Assembly: GCA_964449775.1 (NCBI GenBank)
Contig: CAYVBQ010000020.1
Span: 7,077 to 71,076 of the forward strand
Reading direction: 5' to 3'
From: Fen-1258 sp964449775
GTDB taxonomy: Bacteria; Bacteroidota; Ignavibacteria; Ignavibacteriales; Melioribacteraceae
DNA: 64,000 nt
Positions 17,847 to 26,345 of the stretch are shown here, in pieces (position 1 is the first letter of the stretch; each line of letters starts with the position of its first letter). The notes below the pieces were generated by a model, which worked only from the letters and a program-made list of their open reading frames with translations, ran no database searches and was not told the DNA's origin. The position numbers were made by a program, and so were the translations under genes.

Positions 17847-19823
17847 ATGAGCTCTAATGAAAAACCAACAAATGGCGGACTGCCGCCCAATTCTTACACA
17901 GAGTTAAAACCCGGGGAAGAATATGTTCCTATTATGTCACCGCATATTGCTTTTCCGGAAGTAACTCCTTATTCCGTAATCACCGGACTTGTGATGGCAG
18001 TTATTTTTTCTGCCGCCGCCGCATACTTAGGATTAAAAGTCGGTCAAGTTTTTGAAGCTGCTATTCCAATTGCAATTCTTGCCGTTGGTTTAACAACCAT
18101 GCTGGGCAAAAAAGGGGGAATGGGGCAGAATGTAATTATTCAATCTATCGGTTCTTCATCGGGTGCAGTTGTTGCAGGTGCAATTTTTACTTTGCCGGGA
18201 ATTTATATTCTTGGTCTTCAAGCAACTTTCTTCCAAATGTTTTTTGCCTCAATGCTCGGCGGGTTTTTAGGAATACTTTTTCTCATTCCATTTAGAAAAT
18301 ATTTTGTTTCTGAAATGCATGGTAAACTTCCATTCCCGGAAGGAACTGCTACAACAGAAATTTTGGTTGCCGGAGAAAAAGGTGGTAAGCAAGCATTGAT
18401 TCTCATCGTTAGTGGGCTCATCGGCGGTATCTATGATTTCTTAGTTGCAACATTTGGTACATGGTCTGAAATCTTTACTTCCCGTGTAATAGGTGTGGGG
18501 GAAGTACTGGCAGACAAATATAAATTGGTTTTTAGATTGAACACCAGCGCGGCTGTGGTAGGATTAGGCTATGTAATTGGTCTAAAATATTCTACTATCA
18601 TTGTTGCCGGATCTTTTTTATCCTATTTCGTATTTGTTCCGCTCATTTCTTACTTCGGTGCAGATCTAACAGTAACTATTGGCTCCGGAGTAACACTACT
18701 TATTAAAGATATGTCTCCCGAATTGATATTTAGAAATTATGTCCGACACATTGGTATTGGTGCAATTGCGATGGCAGGCTTTATTGGAATTGTTCGTTCA
18801 TCAAGTGTTATTCGTTCTGCAATTTCACTTGCAGTTAAAGAGATGTTTGGCGGCAAAAGTTTAGATAACACAACTTTGCGCACACATCGTGATCTCCCAA
18901 TGAAGATAATTGTTATTGGTATTATTCTTACAGCAACAGTTTTGTTTTTATTTTTCTTCTTTGGTGTTGTATTCAATTTAATTCATGCTTTCGTTGGGTT
19001 AGCAATTGTAATGATCATGTCGTTTTTATTCACGACCGTTGCGGCTAATGCTATTGCTATTACCGGCAACAATCCGGTTTCTGGAATGACTTTGATGACT
19101 TTGGTGCTTTCATCAATTGTGTTGGTTTCTGTAGGACTCTCGGGACCAACGGGAATGGTATCTGCATTAATTATCGGCGGAGTAGTTTGCACGGCGTTAT
19201 CGGTTGCCGGCTCATTTGTAACAGATTTGAAAATTGGTTATTGGTTAGGATCATCTCCGTATAAACAAGAGAAATGGAAATTTGTAGGTGCCATTATCTC
19301 GGCAGCTACAGTGGTATGGATAATAGCTTTGTTAGATAAAATTTATGGATTTGCTGGAGGAGGTCTTGCGGCGCCACAAGCGAATGCTATGGCTGCAATA
19401 ATTCAACCGCTTATGTCTAATCAACCGGCGCCCTGGATGCTGTATATTGCCGGTGCTGTTATTGCGCTGCTGTTAGTGATGATCAAAGTACCGGTTCTTG
19501 CTTTTGCTTTGGGAATGTATTTACCGCAAGAGATAAATACACCGCTATTAGTCGGCGGCTTAATTGCTCACTATGTTTCAACGAGAAATAAAGATGAAGT
19601 CTTAAATAATGCTCGCCGTGAAAGGGGAACGTTAATCGCATCCGGATTTATTGCCGGCGGTGCATTGATGGGTGTTGTTAGTGTAATTATAAGGTCTTCT
19701 GGCGCAAATTGGGTTATGACCGAATGGTTTGAATCTAACTCGGCAGAAGTCCTATCCTTTGTAATGTTTACACTTCTTTGTCTCTATGTAATTTGGGATT
19801 CGATGCGCGCAGAGAAAGAATAA
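17847..19823 (+). CDS. OPT family oligopeptide transporter
   Basis: Predicted proton-coupled importer of small peptides (or metal-peptide chelates) in the inner membrane. The 658 aa hold about 15 hydrophobic segments spread over the whole length. Family marks include TPYSVITGLVMAVIFSAAAA near the start, a KGGMGQNVIIQSIGSSSGA motif, LPFPEGTATTEIL, and the NPVSGMTLMTLVL segment in the second half. The start ATG at 17847 follows GGAGATA. The next gene downstream is an exported oligoendopeptidase, which fits a peptide-use pathway. Substrate specificity is not readable from sequence. Confidence 0.92.
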   Translation: MSSNEKPTNGGLPPNSYTELKPGEEYVPIMSPHIAFPEVTPYSVITGLVMAVIFSAAAAYLGLKVGQVFEAAIPIAILAVGLTTMLGKKGGMGQNVIIQSIGSSSGAVVAGAIFTLPGIYILGLQATFFQMFFASMLGGFLGILFLIPFRKYFVSEMHGKLPFPEGTATTEILVAGEKGGKQALILIVSGLIGGIYDFLVATFGTWSEIFTSRVIGVGEVLADKYKLVFRLNTSAAVVGLGYVIGLKYSTIIVAGSFLSYFVFVPLISYFGADLTVTIGSGVTLLIKDMSPELIFRNYVRHIGIGAIAMAGFIGIVRSSSVIRSAISLAVKEMFGGKSLDNTTLRTHRDLPMKIIVIGIILTATVLFLFFFFGVVFNLIHAFVGLAIVMIMSFLFTTVAANAIAITGNNPVSGMTLMTLVLSSIVLVSVGLSGPTGMVSALIIGGVVCTALSVAGSFVTDLKIGYWLGSSPYKQEKWKFVGAIISAATVVWIIALLDKIYGFAGGGLAAPQANAMAAIIQPLMSNQPAPWMLYIAGAVIALLLVMIKVPVLAFALGMYLPQEINTPLLVGGLIAHYVSTRNKDEVLNNARRERGTLIASGFIAGGALMGVVSVIIRSSGANWVMTEWFESNSAEVLSFVMFTLLCLYVIWDSMRAEKE

Positions 19824-19835
19824 AAGCCCCTTCTA

Positions 19836-19894
19836 CCTCCCCGAAGGGGAGGTTATTAAAATAGAAATCTTAGACGCCCCCGACTCGTCGGGGG
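19836..19894 (+). terminator. Two consecutive GC-rich hairpins after the OPT gene
   Basis: CCTCCCC/GGGGAGG at 19836-19852 and CCCCCGAC/GTCGGGGG at 19877-19894 form two strong stems. The second is followed by TTATTATTATC, a weak T-rich tail. Together they probably end the transporter transcript. Confidence 0.6.
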
Positions 19895-20007
19895 TTATTA
19901 TTATCAAAAATTTTGATGAATAATTTTGGGATGACCGAATCAGTCCATTTTAAAAAGTTATTCCATAATTTCTTACTGGTCGAGTTATTAATTTGAAAGG
20001 AGAAAAA

Positions 20008-21891
20008 ATGAAACACCTTTTCTATTTTTTAACAATCATTTTGGCGGTTACAATGGCTTCAGAATTTATATATGCACAAAATATAGAACGTAAAGATGTT
20101 CCTGATAAATACAAGTGGGATAATTCCATTCTTTACAAAAACATAGAGGAATGGCAGAAAGATCGCGAGTCAGTTGAAAAACAAATTGATAGACTTAAAA
20201 CTTATCAGGGCAAGATGGGGGAAAGTGCGGAAAGTTTTTATTCAGCACTTCGTCTTTTCTTCGATATCTACAAAAGTTTCTATAAACTTTCCGATTACTC
20301 GGGCCGTCTTGCAGATGAAGATCTTCGCATCAGTTCTAATCAATCATTAAATCAGCAAGCCACAATTCTCGGGACAAAACTTGGTGAAACTTCTGCTTTT
20401 ATCAATCCGGAAATTCTGAAGATCGAACCGGAAAAAATTAAAAAATTCTTCGATGAGAAAAAAGAACTTTCCGAATTCAAATTTTTTGTGAATGATATTC
20501 TGCGTCTCCGTGAGCATACATTAAACGCTCGTGAAGAGGAGATTCTTGCCAGCGCGGGAATGATCACCTCAACTCCAAATGAAGTTTATGGAATATTTGA
20601 TAACGCAGAAAAACCGAATGCCAAAGTGAAATTATCAACCGGCGAGGAAGTAGAATTAAGCTCCTCTGCGTATTCTAAATATCGTACTGTTCCAAACCGT
20701 ACCGACCGTGAACTTGTAATGCGATCCACTTTTGAGAATTATAAAAAATTCCAAAATACAATCGGCGCAAATTTAGCCGGTAAGATTCGCGCGGATTATT
20801 TTTACGCTAAGAACCGAAAGTATAAAACTGTCCTTGAGAGTTCGCTCAATGGAAATAAAATTCCGGTTTCTGTTTACGAAAATCTAATTAGTCAGATTCA
20901 TAAAAATCTTCCAACATTGCACCGTTTTTTGAAATTGAAGGCAAAAATGCTCGGCGTAGATCAGCTTCATTACTACGATCTATATACACCGCTCGTTAAA
21001 TCGGTTGATTTCAAATACACTGTTGAAGAAGGGCAAAACCTTCTACTAGATGTTTTCAAGCCGATGGGTGAGGAATATGTATCTACGGTTAAGAAAGCGT
21101 TTAATGAAAGATGGATCGATTACTCGGCAACAACAGGTAAACGAAGCGGCGCTTATTCTTCCGGCGCTCCGTATGATTTTCATCCATACATTCTAATGAA
21201 CTGGACCGATGATTACGAATCAGTTTCAACTCTTACACACGAGTTGGGACACACAATGCATAGTTATTTCTCGAATAAGCATCAATCGTTTGTGGATGCT
21301 CAATACGCCACATTCGTCGCTGAGATCGCTTCTACGATCAACGAAACTCTTCTCAACAATTATATGGTGAATAAAGTTAAAACCGATCAAGAAAAACTTT
21401 ATCTGCTGGGATCTTATCTTGATCTGTTACGCACAACAATATTCCGTCAAACTTCATTTGCAGAATTCGAGTTGGAACTTCACAAGCGAATTGAAAATGG
21501 AGACCCGCTGACCGGTGAAGATATGGGTAAGATCTATTACGGCATTGTAAAAAAATATTATGGAAATGATGAAGGCGCTTGTGTGGTTGATGAATACATT
21601 GCTAACGAGTGGGCGTTTATTCCTCATTTTGTTAATTACACTTATTACGTCTATCAGTATTCAACTTCGCTTATTTATGCAACCGCATTTGCAGAGAAGA
21701 TTGTTAAAGAAGGACAACCAGCAGTAGATAAATTTTATAACATCTTGAAAGGCGGTTCTTCCGATTATCCGATTGAATTGATTAAGAAAGCCGGGTTAGA
21801 TCCGCTTTCATCCGAAGCATTTGATCTTACAATGGCAAAGATGAATAAGGTTATGGATCAGATGGAAGACATTTTGAATAAGAAGAAATAG
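20008..21891 (+). CDS. pepF: Exported M3 family oligoendopeptidase F
   Basis: Zinc endopeptidase that cuts short peptides. An unusual point for PepF is the clear N-terminal signal sequence, a hydrophobic stretch ending near IYAQ at residue 23, so this copy should work in the periplasm or beyond. The zinc motif HELGHTMH lies near residue 410 and the distal metal-binding Glu lies in the FVAEIASTINE helix. The 627 aa are of normal length. The start ATG at 20008 has AAAGGAG seven bases ahead; the TTG at 19993 lies before that site and is rejected. A second, broken copy of its 3' end lies at 22709-22837. Confidence 0.93.
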   Translation: MKHLFYFLTIILAVTMASEFIYAQNIERKDVPDKYKWDNSILYKNIEEWQKDRESVEKQIDRLKTYQGKMGESAESFYSALRLFFDIYKSFYKLSDYSGRLADEDLRISSNQSLNQQATILGTKLGETSAFINPEILKIEPEKIKKFFDEKKELSEFKFFVNDILRLREHTLNAREEEILASAGMITSTPNEVYGIFDNAEKPNAKVKLSTGEEVELSSSAYSKYRTVPNRTDRELVMRSTFENYKKFQNTIGANLAGKIRADYFYAKNRKYKTVLESSLNGNKIPVSVYENLISQIHKNLPTLHRFLKLKAKMLGVDQLHYYDLYTPLVKSVDFKYTVEEGQNLLLDVFKPMGEEYVSTVKKAFNERWIDYSATTGKRSGAYSSGAPYDFHPYILMNWTDDYESVSTLTHELGHTMHSYFSNKHQSFVDAQYATFVAEIASTINETLLNNYMVNKVKTDQEKLYLLGSYLDLLRTTIFRQTSFAEFELELHKRIENGDPLTGEDMGKIYYGIVKKYYGNDEGACVVDEYIANEWAFIPHFVNYTYYVYQYSTSLIYATAFAEKIVKEGQPAVDKFYNILKGGSSDYPIELIKKAGLDPLSSEAFDLTMAKMNKVMDQMEDILNKKK

Positions 21892-21901
21892 TTTAATTGT
21901 A

Positions 21902-21961
21902 AAAAGCCCTTCCCTTTGGGGTTGGGCTCGCCCGCCGTTTTTTTGGGCGGGAGGGGCTTTT
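21902..21961. terminator. Bidirectional terminator between pepF and brnA
   Basis: AAAGCCCTTCCC and GGGAGGGGCTTT form the outer stem, with an inner CCCGCC/GGCGGG stem. T runs lie on both sides. It is placed between two convergent genes and touches the brnA stop codon. Confidence 0.8.
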
Positions 21962-22160
21962 ATTGCAATGCTTGAATAATTTCTTTATTGCCTCGCAACA
22001 TTTTATTGACAACTGTTTGTGAATCAATTTTTTTTCGATCCGCAACTTTATGAATAAAATCGGCAATATCTTTATCAAGATAAATCGGGAGATTCAACCG
22101 AGCACCTTTTCGATAAAATTTCCCACGAACCGCATTTGAAAAATCATATTCTTTCTTCAT
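21960..22160 (-). CDS. brnA: BrnA-like antitoxin
   Basis: A 66-aa protein with a polar N-terminus (a YDFSNAVRGKFY segment typical of BrnA-type antitoxins) and a ribbon-helix-helix C-terminal part: NLPIYLDKDIADFI followed by a second helix. It should neutralise the adjacent toxin and repress the shared promoter. It starts four bases after the toxin stop codon; the toxin-first order is the brnT-brnA arrangement. Family call is based on the pair rather than on this protein alone. Confidence 0.8.
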   Translation of the reverse strand: MKKEYDFSNAVRGKFYRKGARLNLPIYLDKDIADFIHKVADRKKIDSQTVVNKMLRGNKEIIQALQ

Positions 22161-22164
22161 GTCT

Positions 22165-22458
22165 TCACCTTGAATTATACTGTTTATTTTCTTTCTTAGT
22201 AGCTCGACGTGCTGATATTATTCTAATTATGGAACTATCTGAATTGATTTCCTTAAAAGCATGATTCACAACTATTGTAATATTATTCCGATCTTGACCA
22301 ATAGTAATCCACCTATCTTCTTTTTCACTATGTTCATCATCAAACTGCGAAAGCATAAACGGATCTAAAAATATTTCTGCTGCTCTTTCAAAATTAATCT
22401 TATGTTTTTGTAGATTCAATTTCGCTTTTACAGGGTCCCACTCAAAATTATATTGCAC
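22165..22458 (-). CDS. brnT: BrnT family ribonuclease toxin
   Basis: A 97-aa RelE-fold toxin of the BrnT family. The start FEWDPVKAKLNLQKHKINFERAAEIF is the family signature, followed by DPF, DEHSEKEDRWITIGQ and the terminal RIISARRATKKE with conserved Arg residues. Known BrnT toxins cleave RNA and halt translation. The start is a GTG at 22456-22458. It is followed at once by the antitoxin gene. The module sits between the intact pepF and a fragment of a second pepF, which suggests it arrived by insertion. Confidence 0.9.
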   Translation of the reverse strand: MQYNFEWDPVKAKLNLQKHKINFERAAEIFLDPFMLSQFDDEHSEKEDRWITIGQDRNNITIVVNHAFKEINSDSSIIRIISARRATKKENKQYNSR

Positions 22459-22508
22459 TTTTTAATCCCATAGATGTTGGATTCTTGCCTTATCGCCTAA
22501 ACTATTTC

Positions 22509-22604
22509 TCACTCATTACGCGATACGGAACCGAACAAGAATGCTCTATTAACTGGTCTATTTCTAAAACACTTAGCAATCTTTTCTGAAAATTCTTTAC
22601 TCAT
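22509..22604 (-). pseudogene. Truncated MNT-type nucleotidyltransferase (antitoxin) remnant
   Basis: A 31-codon frame from the ATG at 22602-22604 reads MSKEFSEKIAKCF, then RAFLFGSVSRNE, then TGA at 22509-22511. The LFGSxxR motif is the start of the active-site signature of minimal nucleotidyltransferases of the MntA type. The gene stops right after this motif, so the catalytic Asp residues and the rest are missing. It lies just upstream of brnT on the same strand. The family call rests on a short stretch. Confidence 0.6.
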
Positions 22605-22708
22605 ATTTTTAACTTACTCTGATTTATTTACTATTTATAAGATAAATCAAAACACCTTAAAAAACACTATACTATTTTCATTAGCGGTCAAGGTCCAAAC
22701 ATTAATTT

Positions 22709-22837
22709 GATTATCCGATTGAATTGATTAAGAAAGCCGGACTCGATCCTCTCTCATCGGAGGCATTTGATCTTACGATGGCTAAGATGAATAAAGTTAT
22801 GGATCAGATCGAAGAGATAATTAGTAAGAAGAAATAA
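22709..22837 (+). pseudogene. 3' remnant of a second pepF copy
   Basis: The frame reads DYPIELIKKAGLDPLSSEAF and continues for 42 codons to a TAA, matching the last 42 residues of the intact pepF with about five changes, mostly conservative. At DNA level most differences are at third codon positions, so this copy was under selection before it was broken. The 5' ~93 percent is absent; its place is taken by the toxin-antitoxin region. Confidence 0.9.
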
Positions 22838-22854
22838 TTTAGGGAAACACACTT

Positions 22855-22962
22855 GTCATTGCGAGCGTAGCGAAGCAATCTCATGCATTTAGATTGCTTC
22901 AGTTCAACTATGTTGAACTTCGCAATGACAGCTTGGTCTTCGTTTGACTTTCAAGGTTTGCA
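22855..22962. repeat. Composite palindromic repeat, copy 2
   Basis: The arms GTCATTGCGAGCG and CGCAATGAC flank GAAGCAATC and its inverse. After the palindrome comes GTTTGACTTTCAAGG, a tail shared with the copies at 25602 and 26346. The stretch 22459-22992 has no intact gene; it holds this repeat and two gene remnants. Confidence 0.8.
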
Positions 22963-22992
22963 TGGCGCGTGACTTAATCCTTTTTTAAGCGG

Positions 22993-23889
22993 TTAGGTGC
23001 GAATAATTTCTGACCACTTTTTTTTAATATAATCTGATTGAATAGCTAACTCTGGAAATAATGTAGATTCATTGATTCCGCAATATCTTAATTCTTCATT
23101 AAGAATATTTTTATATTTACTTTTTATATGAATTTTAAGCAATCGTATTTTCTCATTCCCTTCTAGCAAAGTGAAATTTATCATTTTATCATTTCCTAAC
23201 AATTTGCCTCCGTGCAAAGTAAACGTTCCTTTTTGATTTATTAAACGAGGATTGTTTTGTTGCGGAAAGACTGCTATTGCAGTTTCAATACTATTTTGCA
23301 AAGTAGTATTTACAAATTTACCATCAACAATATCTAATGATATCTTTCTTGTCAAGTTTTTAACATCTGGTTGTATTGAATATTCTTTAATAGAATTTAC
23401 TAAAGATAAACTTGCTCTAAGAATCACTTCATTGTTACCATCGCCAAACATTCCTTCTTTATTTTCGCTTTGACGATTCAATGAAATAGGATCAAGTATA
23501 AAAAGTGCACAATCGCCTTCTTGATCGAAACTATAACCACATTTATCTTTTTCATATAGAGCGAAATAAAGACCAACTAGAAAATTTTCTGACCAATCTA
23601 ATAATCGGGTTGGAATACCAAAATGTTGCATCAATATAAGTTTTTCAAAAGTCGATTTTCTGTAGAATGGTTGTGCTTCACTTAATAACGAAAATTCTCT
23701 ACACATATTTGATTCCCAATACAATTCATTCCCGAAATCATTTCCTTGACGGAATATCGGGGGAATAAGTTTATAATCGAATTTTGGCTGCCCTCTAAAC
23801 CAAAATTTGAATCTATTATCGTCTTCCACATTAAAATATTGTTTTATTAATTCCAATATTTTTGATATTGTATTTGGATTTTTTCCCAT
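22993..23889 (-). CDS. FRG domain-containing protein
   Basis: A 298-aa cytoplasmic protein with an FRG domain in its first half: FKFWFRGQPKFDYKLIPPIFR near residues 27-47, then LLMQHFGIPTRLLDWSENFLVGLYFALYE-like sequence near residues 105-135 that forms the second conserved block of the family. The domain is named for its F-R-G residues and its biochemical role is not established. It often turns up in accessory and phage-related regions. Here it lies among gene remnants and repeats. No partner gene is clearly coupled; the next minus-strand gene upstream is 163 bases away. Confidence 0.85.
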   Translation of the reverse strand: MGKNPNTISKILELIKQYFNVEDDNRFKFWFRGQPKFDYKLIPPIFRQGNDFGNELYWESNMCREFSLLSEAQPFYRKSTFEKLILMQHFGIPTRLLDWSENFLVGLYFALYEKDKCGYSFDQEGDCALFILDPISLNRQSENKEGMFGDGNNEVILRASLSLVNSIKEYSIQPDVKNLTRKISLDIVDGKFVNTTLQNSIETAIAVFPQQNNPRLINQKGTFTLHGGKLLGNDKMINFTLLEGNEKIRLLKIHIKSKYKNILNEELRYCGINESTLFPELAIQSDYIKKKWSEIIRT

Positions 23890-24052
23890 ATTTAAGCACC
23901 TAACTCTCTTGCTAAGGCTGCACGTATTATTTATTTAAAGAACATAGCAATGCTTTGAACAGTTGCAATAATTGTTGAATAAATCTTGAAATGGGTTTTT
24001 CATTTCCACAACCAAGCATTTCCCAACATTTTAATCCTTTACTTACTCTATA

Positions 24053-25408
24053 CTATTTACAATACTTCTTTATCATATCATAAGCATTATAATTACCCAA
24101 TTCACCGGCCTTACTCCAGTCTAAACACGCTCCATTTCTATCATCATGAAAAAGTTTAGCAAAACCACGAAGAAGATAAGCTTCAGAATAATTAGGGTTA
24201 ATTTCTATTGCTTTGGTATAATCTTGAATAGCTCCTATGTAGTCAGAAAGCTTACCTTTAGTATTACCTCTGCCAAGATAAGCACTTGCATAATTAGGGT
24301 TAATTTCTATTGCTTTGTTATAATCTTGCATAGCTCCCCTGTAGTCTGTAAGTTCAACTTTAGCCTTACCACGGTTATAATAAGTATCAGCATAATTAGG
24401 GTTAATCTCAATTGCTTTAGTAAAATCTTGAATAGCTCCTATGTGGTCTGTAAGTTTACCCTTAGCACTACCACGATTATGATAAGCATCGTCATAATTA
24501 GGGTTAATCTCAATTGCTTTAGTAAAATCTTTAATAGCTCCACTATAGTCTGAAAGGTTATATTTTGCAAGACCACGATTATTATAAGCTTGAACGTTGT
24601 TCGGATGTTTCTCGATATAAAGTGAATAATATTTAATAGCTTCGGTATATTCACCTTTTCTATATGCATCGAATCCTTGCTTGAAAAAATTAAAATCTTT
24701 ATAGGCATTGTTTTTACTGTAAGAGCCAATTTCTACTTTAAGAACATCTTCAATTGGAATTGCAAAGTTTAGGTTTTGACCTTCCTTTGTAGTGAATGTG
24801 CTAATACCTATTAGCTCTCCTTTATCGTTCACAACGGCACCGCCGCTGCTACCAGGAGAAATACTTGCAGTTATTTGTATAAAATTTCTTTTTAATTCAT
24901 CAACACTTCTTAAACCACTTATTATCCCTTCAGAAATTGAGTTTTCTAATCCCATTGGGCTTCCTATTGCATAAACTCTTTGACCAATATTTAGAGACTT
25001 AGAATCACCAATCTTTACTGCTGGAAATTTCTTCGCTTCAACTTTTAGAATTAAAATATCCTTCTCTACATCAATTCCAATTATATCAACATAAGGAACA
25101 ATCTCTTTACCGTGTAATATCTTTAGTTTACTGTTGCCGGATAGAACGTGGTAATTTGTTACTACATAACCTTTATCGTTAAGAACAACACCGCTCCCTT
25201 GAGCCGCCAATTCATCATTATCATTATACGCGTAAACTACAACCACCGCATTAGAAACTTTTTTATAAATCTGTTCAGCCGTTAAAGATTGACCATAAGA
25301 ATTGGAAGAGTAAATAAAAAGAAATGAGAGGAAGAAAATGTTTGATCTAAGTAAATAGATTTTGAGAACATTTCTTGAAACGAACGGATGAATAAAAGAG
25401 AAACTCAT
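24053..25408 (-). CDS. Exported S1C serine protease with TPR array
   Basis: A 451-aa protein with an N-terminal hydrophobic segment near residues 20-36 (signal or anchor). A trypsin-like domain of the HtrA/DegP type follows: GSGVVLNDKGYVVTNYHVL holds the catalytic His, DVEKDILILKV the Asp, and SPGSSGGAVVNDKGELIGI the Ser. No PDZ domain is visible. Residues about 240-445 are tetratricopeptide repeats, five of them with the 34-residue form PNYxxAYxxRGxAK...AIxDYxKAIEIN. The TPRs are also alike at DNA level, with a 102-base period. It probably acts in the periplasm as a protease with a protein-binding platform. The target is unknown. Confidence 0.9.
   Translation of the reverse strand: MSFSFIHPFVSRNVLKIYLLRSNIFFLSFLFIYSSNSYGQSLTAEQIYKKVSNAVVVVYAYNDNDELAAQGSGVVLNDKGYVVTNYHVLSGNSKLKILHGKEIVPYVDIIGIDVEKDILILKVEAKKFPAVKIGDSKSLNIGQRVYAIGSPMGLENSISEGIISGLRSVDELKRNFIQITASISPGSSGGAVVNDKGELIGISTFTTKEGQNLNFAIPIEDVLKVEIGSYSKNNAYKDFNFFKQGFDAYRKGEYTEAIKYYSLYIEKHPNNVQAYNNRGLAKYNLSDYSGAIKDFTKAIEINPNYDDAYHNRGSAKGKLTDHIGAIQDFTKAIEINPNYADTYYNRGKAKVELTDYRGAMQDYNKAIEINPNYASAYLGRGNTKGKLSDYIGAIQDYTKAIEINPNYSEAYLLRGFAKLFHDDRNGACLDWSKAGELGNYNAYDMIKKYCK
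24190..24600 (-). repeat. Coding tandem repeat, 102-base units in the TPR region
   Basis: Four to five copies of a 102-base unit share the words AATTAGGGTTAAT, TCTTGAATAGCTCC or TCTTGCATAGCTCC, and CTATTGCTTT. This is the DNA behind the 34-residue TPRs. The similarity is high enough that the copy number could change by slippage or recombination. Confidence 0.8.
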
Positions 25409-25601
25409 ATTACACCCCGTTAATAATTGTTATTTTTCCTTTCGGCTTTCATGTTGATGGAAATCTAATGAAGTAATATCATTCAATCAAACAAAATCAA
25501 CTTTAACCCAAAGTCTTTTTTAAGAGTGTGCATTTGTCATCGCGATCACAATTCTGGGTGAAACCGAAGAATCGGGAGAAGTGATCTCAGAATGCTTCAT
25601 T

Positions 25602-25708
25602 GTCATTGCGAAGTTCAACAAAGTTGAACTGAAGCAATCTAAATGTGAGAGATTGCTTCGCAAGCTCGCAATGACAATTCCATCTTTGTTTGACCTTCAA
25701 GGTTTGCA
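25602..25708. repeat. Composite palindromic repeat, copy 3
   Basis: GTCATTGCGAAGTTCAACAA begins the left arm, the right arm ends CTCGCAATGAC, and the shared tail GTTTGACCTTCAAGG follows. It lies in the 327-base gap between the protease gene and the DUF2442 gene, where nothing else is recognised. Confidence 0.8.
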
Positions 25709-25735
25709 TGTGTAATTTGTTTGAGGAGAATAGGA

Positions 25736-25978
25736 ATGAATACATTGGTAGTAAAAGTTGAACCGAGAATAATAGATTTATCTTTTTCGTCCGATTCCCT
25801 GCGGGTTGTTTTAGCAGATGGACGGGAAGTCTTGGCTCCTTTAGAATGGTTTCCCTGTTTACGAGATGCAACGGATGTGCAAAGGAAAAACTGGCGTTTT
25901 ATAGGAAGAGGTATCGGTATCCATTGGGAAGATATTGACGAAGATATTTCTGTTAATAGCTTGCTTTTTACAAGTTGA
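25736..25978 (+). CDS. DUF2442 domain-containing protein
   Basis: An 80-aa protein that matches the DUF2442 pattern: VVKVEPRIIDLSFSSDSLRVVLADGR, then LAPLEWFPCL, then the terminal IHWEDIDEDISVNSLL with the typical W-x-D-x-D-E-D-I-S-V sequence. Family members often accompany DUF4160 proteins and are suspected antitoxins or DNA-binding proteins. No DUF4160 gene is seen here. The ATG at 25736 has GAGGAG about ten bases ahead. A strong hairpin lies directly after the stop. Confidence 0.88.
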   Translation: MNTLVVKVEPRIIDLSFSSDSLRVVLADGREVLAPLEWFPCLRDATDVQRKNWRFIGRGIGIHWEDIDEDISVNSLLFTS

Positions 25979-25986
25979 ATTGATTG

Positions 25987-26022
25987 TAAACCTTGAAGGT
26001 CTTCATCGGTCCTCAAGGTTTA
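25987..26022. terminator. Bidirectional hairpin between two convergent small genes
   Basis: TAAACCTTGAAGG and CCTCAAGGTTTA form the arms around TCTTCATCGGT. It lies between the DUF2442 gene and the convergent antitoxin-like gene. The arm CTTGAAGG is the inverse of the CTTCAAGG word in the tail of the nearby composite repeats. Confidence 0.65.
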
Positions 26023-26038
26023 TCGGTAAGCTTATATC

Positions 26039-26275
26039 TTATTTTTTATAATTATTATAGATCGAGTCGTTCTCGTTATAACCGTCAAGAAATTCTCTAA
26101 CAGTTAAATTTGCCCAGTTTTTTTCTTCAATATTATATTGCCCCGTTACATCTTTAGATTTTTGTTCGTCTGAATTCGATAGGATTATTACCTCTACCTC
26201 ATCCCCGAAATTATTAGGGACTTCCATAATAACTTTATTGTCTACAACATTTTTTCTTTGGTGTATTGCAAGCAT
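26039..26275 (-). CDS. Small antitoxin-like protein
   Basis: A 78-aa protein with NKVIMEVPNNFGDEVEVIIL near the N-terminus, a pattern seen in small AbrB-like or DUF2281-like antitoxins of Bacteroidota, and an acidic C-terminus with NLTVREFLDGYNEND. The Shine-Dalgarno AGAGGA is three bases from the ATG at 26275. No toxin gene follows on the same strand: the next gene is convergent. It may be an orphan antitoxin or a regulator. The family call is tentative. Confidence 0.6.
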   Translation of the reverse strand: MLAIHQRKNVVDNKVIMEVPNNFGDEVEVIILSNSDEQKSKDVTGQYNIEEKNWANLTVREFLDGYNENDSIYNNYKK

Positions 26276-26345
26276 AATCCTCTCCCTTATACTTATTTCC
26301 TATTTGAATTTAGCTGATTATTAAATCAAAGCCAAGAGTTGGGAG

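Noticed and set aside
24146..24553. Repetitive open frame antisense to the TPR region
   Set aside because: Its repeats mirror the TPR coding repeats on the other strand.
25736..26275. DUF2442 and the 78-aa gene as one toxin-antitoxin pair
   Set aside because: They are convergent with a hairpin between their ends, so they are not in one operon.
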